This document shows positions 26,097-34,616 of a stretch of DNA of 64,000 nt, piece after piece. Each line of letters opens with the position of its first letter. Positions within the stretch are counted from its first letter, which is position 1. The translations under genes were made by a program, and so were the position numbers. Under the pieces are notes generated by a model. It searched no databases, was not told the origin of the DNA, and saw nothing but the letters and a program-made list of their open reading frames with translations. The DNA is from Paenibacillaceae bacterium (GTDB lineage Bacteria > Bacillota > Bacilli > Paenibacillales > NBRC-103111): the NCBI GenBank assembly GCA_029256185.1, contig JAQSYI010000044.1, positions 1-64,000 of the forward strand. The letters run 5' to 3'.

Positions 26097-27428
26097 ATGA
26101 GAAAAATTTATGTTCTGGATACGAACGTATTGCTGCAGGACCCCAACGCAGTTTTTTCCTTTGAGGATAATGATGTGATTATTCCCGCGACCGTATTGGA
26201 GGAAATGGACACAAAGAAACGGCTTGCCGACGAGATTGGGCGCAATGCCCGGCAGGCCTCCCGCCTGTTGGACGGGTTTCGGGCCAAGGGCAAGCTGCAG
26301 GAAGGAGTCGCACTGGAAAATGGCGGCACCTTGAAGGTAGAGCTTAATCACCGAAGCTTTAGCAAGATGCATGATATCTTCGGCGAAATGACCAATGATA
26401 ACCGCATTCTGGCGGTTGCCTTGAATTACCACATGGAGGAGCAGGAGAAGGAGCATCCCAAGCCCGTCATTATTGTCAGCAAGGATACCCTTGTGCGGAT
26501 CAAGGCGGATGTGCTGGGCCTTCCGGCTCAGGATTATTTGTCTGACCGTGTTGCGGCTCATTCGGAATTGTATACCGGCTGTGTAACCTTGACCGTTCAT
26601 CCGTCCATTATCGACGAATTTTATTCCTACCGGTTCCTAAGTGTGAAAAGCCTTGGTCTGGGTTATAATCTGTATCCCAATGAGTTCGTCATCCTGAAGG
26701 ATGAGTTGGGTTCCTCCAAGTCGGCCCTGCTGAAGGTGAATGCGGAAGGGAAGAAACTGGAGCCCCTGTTTCTGAGCAACGATCCCATCTGGGGAATTGC
26801 CGCCCGCAATGCCCAGCAGCGGATGGCGCTGGAACTGCTGTTGAATGACGATATCCCCCTTGTCACACTGACTGGCAAAGCAGGAACAGGCAAGACCCTC
26901 CTTACTGTTGCCGCGGGGCTTATGAAGGTGGAGGATGACCATAAATACAAGAAGCTGCTGATTGCCCGCCCGGTTGTCCCGATGGGCAAGGATATCGGTT
27001 ATCTCCCCGGGGAAAAGGACGAGAAGCTCCGGCCCTGGATGCAGCCGATCTACGATAATCTGGAGTTTCTGTTCAATACGAAGAAGCCCGGGGATATTGA
27101 CAAGGTGCTGGCCGGCTTGGGCAGCATACAAGTGGAGGCTCTCACGTATATCCGCGGCAGATCCATTCCCGGCCAGTTCATCATCATCGATGAGGCCCAG
27201 AATCTGTCCCGGCATGAAGTAAAGACGATTGTATCCCGGGTAGGCGAAGGCAGCAAGATTGTACTGCTGGGGGACCCGGAGCAGATTGACCATCCTTACC
27301 TTGATGCTTCGAGCAACGGCTTAAGCTATGTGGTGGAGCGTTTCAAGGAAGAAGGAATCGCCGGGCACATCATGCTCGAGCGGGGAGAGCGCTCCAAGCT
27401 GGCGCAATTGGCGGCAGACTTGCTGTAA
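26097..27428 (+). CDS. phoH2: PhoH2: PIN-domain/PhoH-like ATPase
   Basis: 443 residues; ATG 26097 is 7 nt after GGAGGGG. The first ~150 residues are a PIN ribonuclease domain (VLDTNVLLQDP with the first acidic residue; VLEEMDTKKR; NDNRILAVAL). Residues ~240-443 are a PhoH ATPase with Walker A GKAGTGKTLL (~260-269), Walker B FIIIDEAQNL and LLGDPEQID. PhoH2 proteins unwind and cleave RNA. It matches Bacillus YlaK and keeps its neighbourhood with typA and ylaJ. Confidence 0.95.
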   Translation: MRKIYVLDTNVLLQDPNAVFSFEDNDVIIPATVLEEMDTKKRLADEIGRNARQASRLLDGFRAKGKLQEGVALENGGTLKVELNHRSFSKMHDIFGEMTNDNRILAVALNYHMEEQEKEHPKPVIIVSKDTLVRIKADVLGLPAQDYLSDRVAAHSELYTGCVTLTVHPSIIDEFYSYRFLSVKSLGLGYNLYPNEFVILKDELGSSKSALLKVNAEGKKLEPLFLSNDPIWGIAARNAQQRMALELLLNDDIPLVTLTGKAGTGKTLLTVAAGLMKVEDDHKYKKLLIARPVVPMGKDIGYLPGEKDEKLRPWMQPIYDNLEFLFNTKKPGDIDKVLAGLGSIQVEALTYIRGRSIPGQFIIIDEAQNLSRHEVKTIVSRVGEGSKIVLLGDPEQIDHPYLDASSNGLSYVVERFKEEGIAGHIMLERGERSKLAQLAADLL

Positions 27429-27477
27429 GCGGGATGGTCCTCGGACGGCAGAATATGCTACTATTAAGATATTCAAC

Positions 27478-27536
27478 CCCTTCCCCCGCCTTCGCTTGCG
27501 CCGCGCTGCGGCCTCTATGCGAAGGCGGGGGAAGGG
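27478..27536 (+). repeat. perfect 18-bp inverted repeat before the deacetylase gene
   Basis: CCCTTCCCCCGCCTTCGC (27478-27495) and its exact complement GCGAAGGCGGGGGAAGGG (27519-27536), with a 23-nt GC-rich loop. No T tract follows; the SD of the deacetylase gene begins 8 nt later. It may be an attenuator, a message stabiliser or a short palindromic repeat. Confidence 0.85.
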
Positions 27537-27558
27537 ACGCCTTGAGAGGAGACGTTCC

Positions 27559-28359
27559 ATGCCCAATATTTATTTGTGTTACCCGGAAGGCAAGCACAAG
27601 GCTTTAACCATGAGCTATGATGACGGAAGGAGAGCGGACGAACGGCTGGTTGGAATATTCAACCGTCACGGAATCAAAGGGACCTTCCATATTAACTCCG
27701 GACTGATCGGCATGAACGACCGTCTGACAGAAGCGGAGCATGCCCCCCTCTATGATGGACATGAGGTATCCGCCCATACGCTGACCCATCCTACTATCGC
27801 CCGCAGCCCCAAGGAGCAAGTCGTCCACCAGGTCATGGAGGACCGCAAGAATCTGGAACGGATTGTAGGCTATACGGTACGGGGGATGTCCTACCCCAAC
27901 GGCTCCTTCAACCGGCAGATCAAAGAAGTGCTGCCTCACCTGGGCATTGAATATTCCCGTGCAGTCCAGACCACCCAGGGCTTCGGGCTGCCCGATGACT
28001 GGCTGGAATGGAAGGGGACATGCCACCATAAGGACAATCTGCTGAAGCATGCCGAGACCTTCGTTGCTCTTCACAAAAAGCAGTATCTGTACCTGATGTA
28101 TGTCTGGGGACACAGCTATGAGTTTGATCTTGATAATAACTGGGAGCTGATTGAAGAATTCTGTGCCTTTACAGGCGGGCGGGATGACATATGGTACGCC
28201 ACCAACATCCAGATCGTTGATTATGTCAAGGCCTACGAACAGCTCAAATTCTCTGCCGCTACCGACTTTGTGTATAATCCCACGGCCCTTTCCATCTGGC
28301 TTAGTGTGGGAGAGGACATTCTCAGAATACCCGGCGGAAGCACAGTGAGGCTGGTATAA
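27559..28359 (+). CDS. polysaccharide deacetylase family protein
   Basis: 266 residues from ATG 27559, 7 nt after GAGGAG. NodB-like fold: LTMSYDDGRRADERL (motif 1 with the metal/catalytic Asp pair), GIKGTFHINSG, GHEVSAHTLTHP (motif 2, H-x3-H), RGMSYPNGSFN (motif 3), and YLMYVWGHSYEF (motif 5 His). No signal peptide, so it is likely cytoplasmic and may act on imported or intracellular N-acetyl sugars, as several short members do. Substrate unknown. It may be read through from phoH2 or from its own promoter in the 130-bp gap. Confidence 0.88.
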   Translation: MPNIYLCYPEGKHKALTMSYDDGRRADERLVGIFNRHGIKGTFHINSGLIGMNDRLTEAEHAPLYDGHEVSAHTLTHPTIARSPKEQVVHQVMEDRKNLERIVGYTVRGMSYPNGSFNRQIKEVLPHLGIEYSRAVQTTQGFGLPDDWLEWKGTCHHKDNLLKHAETFVALHKKQYLYLMYVWGHSYEFDLDNNWELIEEFCAFTGGRDDIWYATNIQIVDYVKAYEQLKFSAATDFVYNPTALSIWLSVGEDILRIPGGSTVRLV

Positions 28360-28374
28360 GCAACCGCTTACTGC

Positions 28375-28418
28375 ACAGGTCCCCATCTCCCAAAAAAGGA
28401 GCTGGGGACCTGTTATTT
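28375..28418 (+). terminator. rho-independent terminator
   Basis: Stem ACAGGTCCCCAtCTCC against GGAGCTGGGGACCTGT with one mismatch, loop CAAAAAA, followed by TATTT. Confidence 0.8.
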
Positions 28419-28476
28419 CATAAATGGGATTTTTTTCTTTTATAATGGTAATGAATACCTATAATTCGAAGGGAAA

Positions 28477-28552
28477 TTCGACAAAATCTTGTCTATTTCG
28501 AGTTGCGGGAGCAAAAATTAACCGACAAATCCATTATTTTTTGTGATAAAAT
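28477..28552 (+). promoter_or_regulatory. candidate Spo0A-controlled promoter
   Basis: TTCGACAAA (28477-28485) is a perfect 0A box in reverse orientation (TTTGTCGAA). A second, imperfect box ACCGACAAA (28521-28529) lies over the likely -35, and an AT-rich -10 (GATAAAAT, 28545-28552) follows. It precedes the binding-protein gene at 28588. Confidence 0.55.
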
Positions 28553-28587
28553 AGACGTTGGGGGTTGAGACGAAAGGAGAGTTGATT

Positions 28588-29904
28588 TTGACAAGGAAAA
28601 GGAATTTGCTGATTATCCTTTGCATTATCGGCCTTTCTGCTCTCGTATTCAGCCAATGTCTTGGCACAGGCGGAAGCGGAAGCAGTTCGACTACTAACGG
28701 TCAAGGCGATTTGAGCTCCATTAAAGACGGAAGCGATTCCACGGCAGGCGATATTATCATTAAGGCCTCCGTCGCGATGGACCCTAAGGAATTTGAACTT
28801 TTTTCCCGGATGGCCAAACAATTCTCGGAGCTTCATGAAGGCATAACCATACAGGTAAACAATATAGCTGTCTTTGAAGCATACGAGGTGTGGAAGAAAG
28901 CCGGACAGATGGGGGAAGCTCCTGATCTGATGCTGTTGGACAACCACTGGATACAGGAATTTGCCGCTCTGGGTTTCCTGCAGCCGGTGGATGAGTTCTT
29001 TTCCAGCGATCAGCAGAACGGACGGATCAGCACACTGATGAATCAGGTGAAATGGAACGGATACATATGGGGTGTCCCTAAGGACGTTGATCCATATATT
29101 CTGGCTTGGAACAAGCGGACCGCTGCCGACAATAAGCTGGAGCATGCACCTGAATCAGGCGATGAGCTGCTGGCCTGGAACAAACAATTGCTTAACCCGG
29201 CAGAGGGGAAGTTTGGCGTGTACGCGGACCCTGCCGATCCATATGCATTTATAGCGGCCGCTTCCTCTATTACAGGGGCATGGACCGGCAAGGAGAAGGT
29301 TTGGGCAGACCAAGCCGAAGCGGAGAAACGCCTGACCGCTTTTTTTGCCCCCCAGGAAGAGGCGTGGAACGGGAAGCTGTATCCGCAGAATTTCCCTGTA
29401 TCCTCACCAAGCTGGTCGCCATGGGAACAACTGTCTCTAGGTAAAATAGCTGCAATGGTGACTACTGTATCGGCATTCAAGCTTCATATGACCGATAATA
29501 TTGCCATCGCTTCCATTCCTGTGATTCCCGACGCCGATCAACGGGCGGTCTGGTTGAAGGGAAGGAGCTTTACCGTCTCCTCGCGGACTCCGCATGCCAA
29601 GATTCTGATGGATTGGATCAAGGAAATGACCACACCGGAAGCCGGAATTGAATATTGGAATGCATCCAAGGTATTGCCTGCCCAGATTCCTGCATACAAC
29701 CTGGCTCCCCTCCGGGGCGACGAGCACATCAATTCGTTTGATTGGCTCATCACCCAAGGCAGGGTGCTGCCCAATGATTCGGAAACCTCGAAGAACCTTC
29801 AGGGCCTGCATCAGGAATTGCTCAGACTGTGGAAGGGCGAGATCACCCTTAAGCAGCTGATCGAGCTCACTGAAGCGGCTTGGCATCTTGCAGGGAAACC
29901 ATAG
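28588..29904 (+). CDS. extracellular solute-binding protein (family 1)
   Basis: 438 residues from TTG 28588, which follows AAGGAG by 8 nt; an upstream in-frame TTG has no SD. The N-terminus is a signal anchor or signal peptide (TRKRNLLIILCIIGLSALVF), with a Cys (FSQC) that fits the lipobox poorly, then a Gly/Ser spacer. The rest matches sugar-binding proteins: FELFSRMAKQFSELHEGI, VWKKAGQMGEAPDLMLLDNH, and a hinge near the middle. No permease genes adjoin it. The possible Spo0A sites upstream suggest use in the transition to stationary phase, which is inference. Confidence 0.8.
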   Translation: MTRKRNLLIILCIIGLSALVFSQCLGTGGSGSSSTTNGQGDLSSIKDGSDSTAGDIIIKASVAMDPKEFELFSRMAKQFSELHEGITIQVNNIAVFEAYEVWKKAGQMGEAPDLMLLDNHWIQEFAALGFLQPVDEFFSSDQQNGRISTLMNQVKWNGYIWGVPKDVDPYILAWNKRTAADNKLEHAPESGDELLAWNKQLLNPAEGKFGVYADPADPYAFIAAASSITGAWTGKEKVWADQAEAEKRLTAFFAPQEEAWNGKLYPQNFPVSSPSWSPWEQLSLGKIAAMVTTVSAFKLHMTDNIAIASIPVIPDADQRAVWLKGRSFTVSSRTPHAKILMDWIKEMTTPEAGIEYWNASKVLPAQIPAYNLAPLRGDEHINSFDWLITQGRVLPNDSETSKNLQGLHQELLRLWKGEITLKQLIELTEAAWHLAGKP

Positions 29905-29979
29905 TTTGGCCACGCCGCGCCTCCAATACGGGATGCCGGAGCTGCAACGCTGTACAACATTAATGAAGCAACGCATTTT

Positions 29980-30010
29980 AGAACCCGCAGATCATGTCTG
30001 CGGGTTCTGC
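29980..30010 (+). terminator. terminator of the binding-protein gene
   Basis: Perfect 12-bp stem AGAACCCGCAGA/TCTGCGGGTTCT with a 5-nt loop; the T tract is weak. Confidence 0.65.
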
Positions 30011-30038
30011 TGTACGATAGATTTTTTAAGCTGATAAT

Positions 30039-30061
30039 GGGGGTCCTTTGAAGGACCCTTT
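30039..30061 (-). terminator. terminator of the coiled-coil protein gene
   Basis: Hairpin GGGTCC-TTTGAA-GGACCC directly after the stop codon of the minus-strand gene. The downstream T tract on that strand is poor. Confidence 0.45.
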
Positions 30062-31151
30062 ACTTTTGTCCCAGGGTCAGGCTCATGTAATGGTCCTGCA
30101 TTGTGGCTTCCGTAACCTCAATGCCCTTGACATACCGGCTCGGCGTGAAGCCCAAGTCAAATTCCTGCTCCAGCGAACGGTTCGAGGATTCCGGCAGAAT
30201 GAATCCACTGTAGGTCAACTGGTCCACATGAAACAGCAGTTTGTTGCCATCGGTATTTTCTACCGTGTAACGGCCTGTAATGGATACATCCACTTGATCC
30301 TCTTTGCCGAAGGCCTGAAATTTGCCGTCTTCAAACACGAAGGATATATTCTCGAACAGCGGATTTTTGGTGCGGAAAAACTCGTTTAAGTCCGTGTCTG
30401 AAATTCTGAAGACCATCGAGCGCTTCGCAAGATTAATCTCGGTAATAAATTTTTCGGCATTCTTGCCGGTCAGCAGCTCGGGCAACCCTTGCATGGCCTC
30501 GGAGATGGAGGAAAGATACTTGCGGAACAAGGGAACGCCCTTCTCCTTCCATTCTACGGTGAAGCGGTCCAATTCCTCACGCAGGGCATCGGCATCGGCA
30601 CTGGCGCTGATGGTTGCCTCAATATCCTGCTGAATGGCCACTGCCTTTTCCCGCTCTGCCAAGAAAGCGGCCTTCACCTCCTGAAGCTCCTCCTGATCCG
30701 TCTGAAGCTGCAGCATGGCCTGGGAGAGATTATGATAAGAGGCGGAATAAGAGGACAAAACCAACTGGTCATTGCTGATGATCATGTTGAAATACTCATA
30801 GATCGTGAGAGCTTCGGATAAAGAGCGGGAAGAGAGCATAAGCAGCCACATATTGGCGCGTTCTCCCATATAATAGGCACGCAGCACCTTGGCGGCATGC
30901 TGCCGCGTTTCTTCCACGGCTGCTTGATTAGCGGCAATCTGCTGCTCGGTGTGGATAATCTTCTCTCCGATAGCCACTTCTTGGGCAGACAGACGGGCAA
31001 TTTCTTGATCCAGCTCTGCCAGATTCAAGCCTTTTTGCAGAAGCTGCCTTGTTTCTTCCAGCGTGGGAACGGCCGCTCCAGGCTTGCTGCCCAGGAGCAA
31101 GAAAGGTGCGCATAGTGCGGCGATAATCAGGATTCGCAAAAGTTTCCCCAT
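30060..31151 (-). CDS. exported coiled-coil protein with PcsB/CwlO-like N-terminal domain
   Basis: 363 residues; ATG at 31151 after AAGGAG. A signal peptide (MGKLLRILIIAALCAPFLLL, cleavage near GAA) precedes a long coiled coil (~residues 32-195) broken by RAYYMGERANMWLLMLSSRS, the pattern seen in the PcsB and CwlO coiled-coil domain that FtsEX contacts. The usual NlpC/P60 or CHAP hydrolase domain is absent; instead ~170 residues of alpha/beta sequence (SMVFRISDTDLNEFF, SITGRYTVENTDGNKL) follow, which I do not recognise. It could be a regulator of a wall hydrolase. The gene is separate from the lipoprotein upstream. Confidence 0.7.
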   Translation of the reverse strand: MGKLLRILIIAALCAPFLLLGSKPGAAVPTLEETRQLLQKGLNLAELDQEIARLSAQEVAIGEKIIHTEQQIAANQAAVEETRQHAAKVLRAYYMGERANMWLLMLSSRSLSEALTIYEYFNMIISNDQLVLSSYSASYHNLSQAMLQLQTDQEELQEVKAAFLAEREKAVAIQQDIEATISASADADALREELDRFTVEWKEKGVPLFRKYLSSISEAMQGLPELLTGKNAEKFITEINLAKRSMVFRISDTDLNEFFRTKNPLFENISFVFEDGKFQAFGKEDQVDVSITGRYTVENTDGNKLLFHVDQLTYSGFILPESSNRSLEQEFDLGFTPSRYVKGIEVTEATMQDHYMSLTLGQK

Positions 31152-31215
31152 GGTTCGGCTCCTTGGATTTCTCTTTATCCATTAACTTTATCACAATTCC
31201 GCTAAAAAGATGACA

Positions 31216-31250
31216 AAAAAATGCTTCCCCTAACGGGAAAGCATCATTTT
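31216..31250 (-). terminator. rho-independent terminator of the lipoprotein gene
   Basis: On the minus strand: GATGCTTTCCC-GTTA-GGGGAAGCAT followed by seven T residues. Confidence 0.88.
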
Positions 31251-31265
31251 AATGATTTGAATCGG

Positions 31266-32243
31266 TTATTTCTTTCCTGAGGAGGGCATGAACAGCTTTA
31301 ATATGTCGGCGAGAGAACGTGCATTTGCGGGGACTTCCTTGTTGAATTTAGGGTTATTGTTGACATCGTTGTAAGTCTGCTTCAGATCAATGGAAGCCGG
31401 CCTGCTTTTACCGTCTGTTCCTGCAACCGTGCAAACCAGCTTAATGCTCTGCTCACGGATGTAGCCTGCTTCGTCCACGGATACGGTGATGGCGCCTGGA
31501 GCCTGCAGCACCAGACCTTCGGCGGCTTTCGTCCAGGCCGACCCCTCCGAGTTCAGCAGACCGGTGGAAGAAAACAGCCCGGCAAGCTGAGGCAGCTTGT
31601 TCTTGACCGCCGCCTCCACCCCGGAGCGGTTTTTGTCCGTGATTTCAAGCCGGTATGTCTTGAGCTTGGTCCCGTCCTGCAAGGTGGCGCTGTCTGCCTC
31701 CTTGAACCATTTGGCGTCCATATCGGATATAAGGAGCTGCATGGCACCGGAGACGGCTTTGGTCAGATTGTTCAGGCTTTCAGCGGAAACGGGGTTGGAC
31801 TGGCCGGACAAGCCGGCCAGCTCCGTCATATCCAGGGAATAGAATTCATCTTGTTTGCTGAGCAGTGGAATGTGCAGGTATAATTTGTTATCCTTAATCA
31901 TAATCGGAAGCTCGATGGGGGTGCTTGAGCCCTGGGGCGTGCTCTTCAAATCAGCCTCCAGACGAACCGGACTGGTGGAAGCGGCGCCGTTCCATTCCAG
32001 ATTGGCCTGGGTGAACAAGCCCATCAGAGTGCCGGTTAGCAGATTGGCGCCTTGGGGGGCGGGCAGGTCTATATTCAGGTTGGCGCTTCCGGCAAAGGAA
32101 TAGGCGGTCATCTCCGGTTGCTTCGCCAGTGCCTGCTCCATGAGTTCCTTCGCCTGTCCCTTGTCCTTTGAGCATCCCGAGACGGTAACAGCCAGTGCAA
32201 GTGCAGCGGCTGCGATACAGATCCTGTTTTTTGGCATGAGCAT
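31266..32243 (-). CDS. lipoprotein of unknown function
   Basis: 325 residues from ATG 32243 (AAGGAG 12 nt upstream; ATG 32237 is an alternative). Signal peptide with lipobox VSGC (Cys near residue 24), then CSKDKGQAKELMEQAL and alternating beta strands (YSFAGSANLNIDL, LYLHIPLLSKQDEFYSLDM, IREQSIKLVCTV) that recall the LolA/LppX-like half-barrel of lipid-binding lipoproteins and DUF6612-type proteins. This fold guess rests on pattern only. It ends in a strong terminator and seems to be a single-gene unit. Confidence 0.75.
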   Translation of the reverse strand: MLMPKNRICIAAAALALAVTVSGCSKDKGQAKELMEQALAKQPEMTAYSFAGSANLNIDLPAPQGANLLTGTLMGLFTQANLEWNGAASTSPVRLEADLKSTPQGSSTPIELPIMIKDNKLYLHIPLLSKQDEFYSLDMTELAGLSGQSNPVSAESLNNLTKAVSGAMQLLISDMDAKWFKEADSATLQDGTKLKTYRLEITDKNRSGVEAAVKNKLPQLAGLFSSTGLLNSEGSAWTKAAEGLVLQAPGAITVSVDEAGYIREQSIKLVCTVAGTDGKSRPASIDLKQTYNDVNNNPKFNKEVPANARSLADILKLFMPSSGKK

Positions 32244-32361
32244 GATTGGTTTGTTCTCCTTTTGTATCGTGGTCAATCTTTATTATACCGGGACGGCAGA
32301 GGTTTGTCTCTAACGAGCGGCTGAAGCTCTGGAGTTCCGCGGCATCGGATGGAGGCAGAAG

Positions 32362-33489
32362 ATGAGCAAGAGCCCGAAAGAGAATACGAATGCCCTTACG
32401 CCCCTTCTTGGCAAGATCAGGGATAAGATTGAGGCCTCTTCCCGCAAGGCAATCCCGTTCAGCGATTATATGGAATTATGCCTGTATGATCCCGATTGGG
32501 GCTACTATATGAGGAATCAGGTTAAGATCGGCAAGGAGGGGGACTTTTATACCGCGGCTCATGTTGGAAGCGTGCTTGGAGAGGTGTTGGCCGGGTACAT
32601 ATTCAAGCTTGCCGCTCCCCGCGGGTGCCCGGGGTTCGCCATTACGGAATGGGGGGCGGGCAGCGGAAGGCTGGCTTCCCAGCTTCTTGATGCCATCCAG
32701 ACCCGGTACGGGGAGCTTTACCCGCACATTACGTATTATATCGTTGAGAAAAGCCCCTACCACCGGCAGATTCAGCAGGACCAGCTAAGAGGCCACGAAC
32801 AGCGGGTCGTATATCTGGATCCCGCGCAAGCTGACAATGAAGCTCTCTATCCCTGGGGAATGGTGCTCTCCAATGAGCTGCTGGATGCCTTCCCTGTCCA
32901 CCGGCTTAGACAGCGCCGGGAGGGGCTGATGGAGCTCCATGTTGCATGGGATGAGAAGACCTGCAGTCCAATGGAAACGGAACTGCCGTGTGACAATCCT
33001 CTGCTGATTGCCTATCTGCAAGAAGGTAGTATTGAACTGCTTGATGGACAAACGGCAGAAGTCAATCTTGGTGCCGCTTTGTGGATCGCAGGACAGGCCA
33101 GGCGGCTTGGCGGGAGTACCCTGATTACCATTGATTACGGGGCAACTGAAGAGGAATTGTACGGTTCTGCCCGGATGTCAGGAACATTAATGTGTTACAA
33201 AAATCATGTTGGCCATGAAAATCCGTATATTTATGCAGGGGAACAAGACTTAACCGCCCATGTGGATTTCAGTGCCTGCATCCGCAGTGGTATTGCGGCC
33301 GGACTGAAGGAGTGGCGCTTGTACACGCAAAAGGAATTTTTGCTGGAGCATGGGATATTGGACTTGCTCCAGGATGATGCCGCGAATGACCCCTTTGGCC
33401 CTGTTGCCAGAAGAAACCGGGCCATCCGCCAGTTGCTGCTGGGCGATCAGATGAGCGAATTGTTCAAGGTATTGATTCAGAATAAATAG
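32362..33489 (+). CDS. class I SAM-dependent methyltransferase, MidA/NDUFAF7 family
   Basis: 375 residues; ATG 6 nt after GGAGG. MidA-type sequence: FSDYMELCLYDPDWGYYM, GDFYTAAHVGSVLGEVLAGY, ITEWGAGSGRLASQLL (SAM-binding glycine motif), VLSNELLDAFPVHRL and STLITIDYGATEEELY. The eukaryotic relative dimethylates an arginine in complex I; the bacterial target is not known. It is a monocistronic gene with a hairpin after it. Length and motif order are normal for the family. Confidence 0.88.
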   Translation: MSKSPKENTNALTPLLGKIRDKIEASSRKAIPFSDYMELCLYDPDWGYYMRNQVKIGKEGDFYTAAHVGSVLGEVLAGYIFKLAAPRGCPGFAITEWGAGSGRLASQLLDAIQTRYGELYPHITYYIVEKSPYHRQIQQDQLRGHEQRVVYLDPAQADNEALYPWGMVLSNELLDAFPVHRLRQRREGLMELHVAWDEKTCSPMETELPCDNPLLIAYLQEGSIELLDGQTAEVNLGAALWIAGQARRLGGSTLITIDYGATEEELYGSARMSGTLMCYKNHVGHENPYIYAGEQDLTAHVDFSACIRSGIAAGLKEWRLYTQKEFLLEHGILDLLQDDAANDPFGPVARRNRAIRQLLLGDQMSELFKVLIQNK

Positions 33490-33508
33490 CCCTCTGCTTG
33501 CGAAGAGA

Positions 33509-33546
33509 GACAACAAGGCGGCCTCCCCACGGAGTGCCGCCTTGTT
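33509..33546 (+). terminator. hairpin after the methyltransferase gene
   Basis: AACAAGGCGGC paired with GCCGCCTTGTT, 13-nt loop. The T tract is poor, so termination may be partial. Confidence 0.6.
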
Positions 33547-33803
33547 GCTATAAATCCCAAGCGGCAGATGTATGTTTCAAAGAAAAAATGTCAATACCAA
33601 ATAGTATCAAATAGATTCTATGAACTCTATTATGGGCATATCATGAAACATGGGACAATTTACACAAAAATGCGAAATCGAAACTTCGGGAAAACCATTT
33701 GCGCCCGCGTAACAAGAGGAAGCTCCCAGGGGCGTCCTTCTTTTTGGAGACTGCCGGTATTGAAATCCGCGGCAGCCGCAAGCGATGAAATCGAAACTAA
33801 GCT
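33547..33803 (+). other. leader and promoter region of rsfA
   Basis: AT-rich 33560-33680, likely to hold the promoter, followed by a GC-richer stretch. The 12-mer GAAATCGAAACT occurs twice (33673 and 33787). Short frames across it show no homology or SD. Confidence 0.4.
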
Positions 33804-33870
33804 TATGCTTCCGATGCCGGTTTTTCGTAATTCTCGCTGCGCCGGGACTGATCTCAAAACTTTTAGGAGG
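33804..33870 (+). repeat. SD-proximal hairpin leader (family A) before rsfA
   Basis: ATGCTTCCGATGC, GGTTTTTCG, a variable GC-rich middle, and ATCTCAAAACTTTTAGGAGG. The 3' end CTCAAAACTTTTAGGAGG is identical to that of the ahcY leader at 44089-44106. Confidence 0.75.
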
Positions 33871-33877
33871 TATTTCA

Positions 33878-34525
33878 ATGTCAGCAGTCAGACAGGACGC
33901 TTGGAGCGAAGAGGATGATCTAATTTTGGCTGAGGTAACGCTTCGGCATATCCGGGAGGGCGGTACCCAACTGGCCGCTTTTGAAGAGGTTGGGGAGCGG
34001 ATCGGCAGAACAGCGGCGGCATGCGGCTTCCGTTGGAACAGTTTTGTCAGGAAAAAATACGAAGCGGCTATACAAATTGCCAAAGCGCAGCGCCAAAAAC
34101 GCAGTCAGCTCAAAAAGCATACGGGCGGTGCGGCAATGGCTACTGTAGCTATGGTAGAACTGCAGGATCCGGTGTATTCCAAAACGGACGGCTTTTCCGA
34201 GGAATCCCTTTCCGTCGATGCAGTCATTCGATATCTGCGGCAATGGAAGACTACTTATTCCGATATGTCCAGGCAGATTAGAAACATGGAAAAAGAACTG
34301 TCGGAAGCCAAAGAGCGGATCGACTCCCTCCGGCAGGAGAATACGAAGCTCAACTCTGCCGTTACAGAAGCGGCAAGCGATTACCGCGTTGTAAACGATG
34401 ATTACAAGGCATTAATTCAAATTATGGACCGCGCGCGCAAGCTTTCGTTGCTGCAAGAGGAAGACGAAGAAAACAGGGCGCGGTTCAAAATGGATGCCAA
34501 CGGCAACCTGGAGCGTATTGATTGA
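33878..34525 (+). CDS. rsfA: RsfA-family Myb/SANT-like transcriptional regulator
   Basis: 215 residues; ATG 33878 is 7 nt after TTAGGAGG. The N-terminus is the Myb/SANT-like fold of RsfA (AWSEEDDLILAEVTLRHIREGG, cited partly as WSEEDDLILAEV; FEEVGERIGRTAAACGFRWN; VRKKYEAAI). The C-terminal ~100 residues are a coiled coil (WKTTYSDMSRQIRNMEKELS and on). RsfA modulates sigma-F dependent genes in the Bacillus forespore; the Bacillus paralogue ylbO lies, as here, just upstream of panE, bshC and mraZ. That synteny could make this the ylbO orthologue instead of rsfA itself. Confidence 0.88.
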   Translation: MSAVRQDAWSEEDDLILAEVTLRHIREGGTQLAAFEEVGERIGRTAAACGFRWNSFVRKKYEAAIQIAKAQRQKRSQLKKHTGGAAMATVAMVELQDPVYSKTDGFSEESLSVDAVIRYLRQWKTTYSDMSRQIRNMEKELSEAKERIDSLRQENTKLNSAVTEAASDYRVVNDDYKALIQIMDRARKLSLLQEEDEENRARFKMDANGNLERID

Positions 34526-34542
34526 TATAAACCGAAGACGGG

Positions 34543-34570
34543 AGCGGCGTCGATGCAGACGCCGCTTTTC
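34543..34570 (+). terminator. rho-independent terminator of rsfA
   Basis: Perfect 9-bp stem AGCGGCGTC/GACGCCGCT with a 6-nt loop, then TTTC. Confidence 0.75.
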
Positions 34571-34616
34571 GTGTTGATGATAACGTGGTATAGTGTCAAA
34601 AGGGAAGTGAACACGT

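Noticed and set aside
33568..33918. 116-codon plus-strand frame before rsfA
   Set aside because: It has no good SD, overlaps the rsfA start in another frame and covers the leader repeat.
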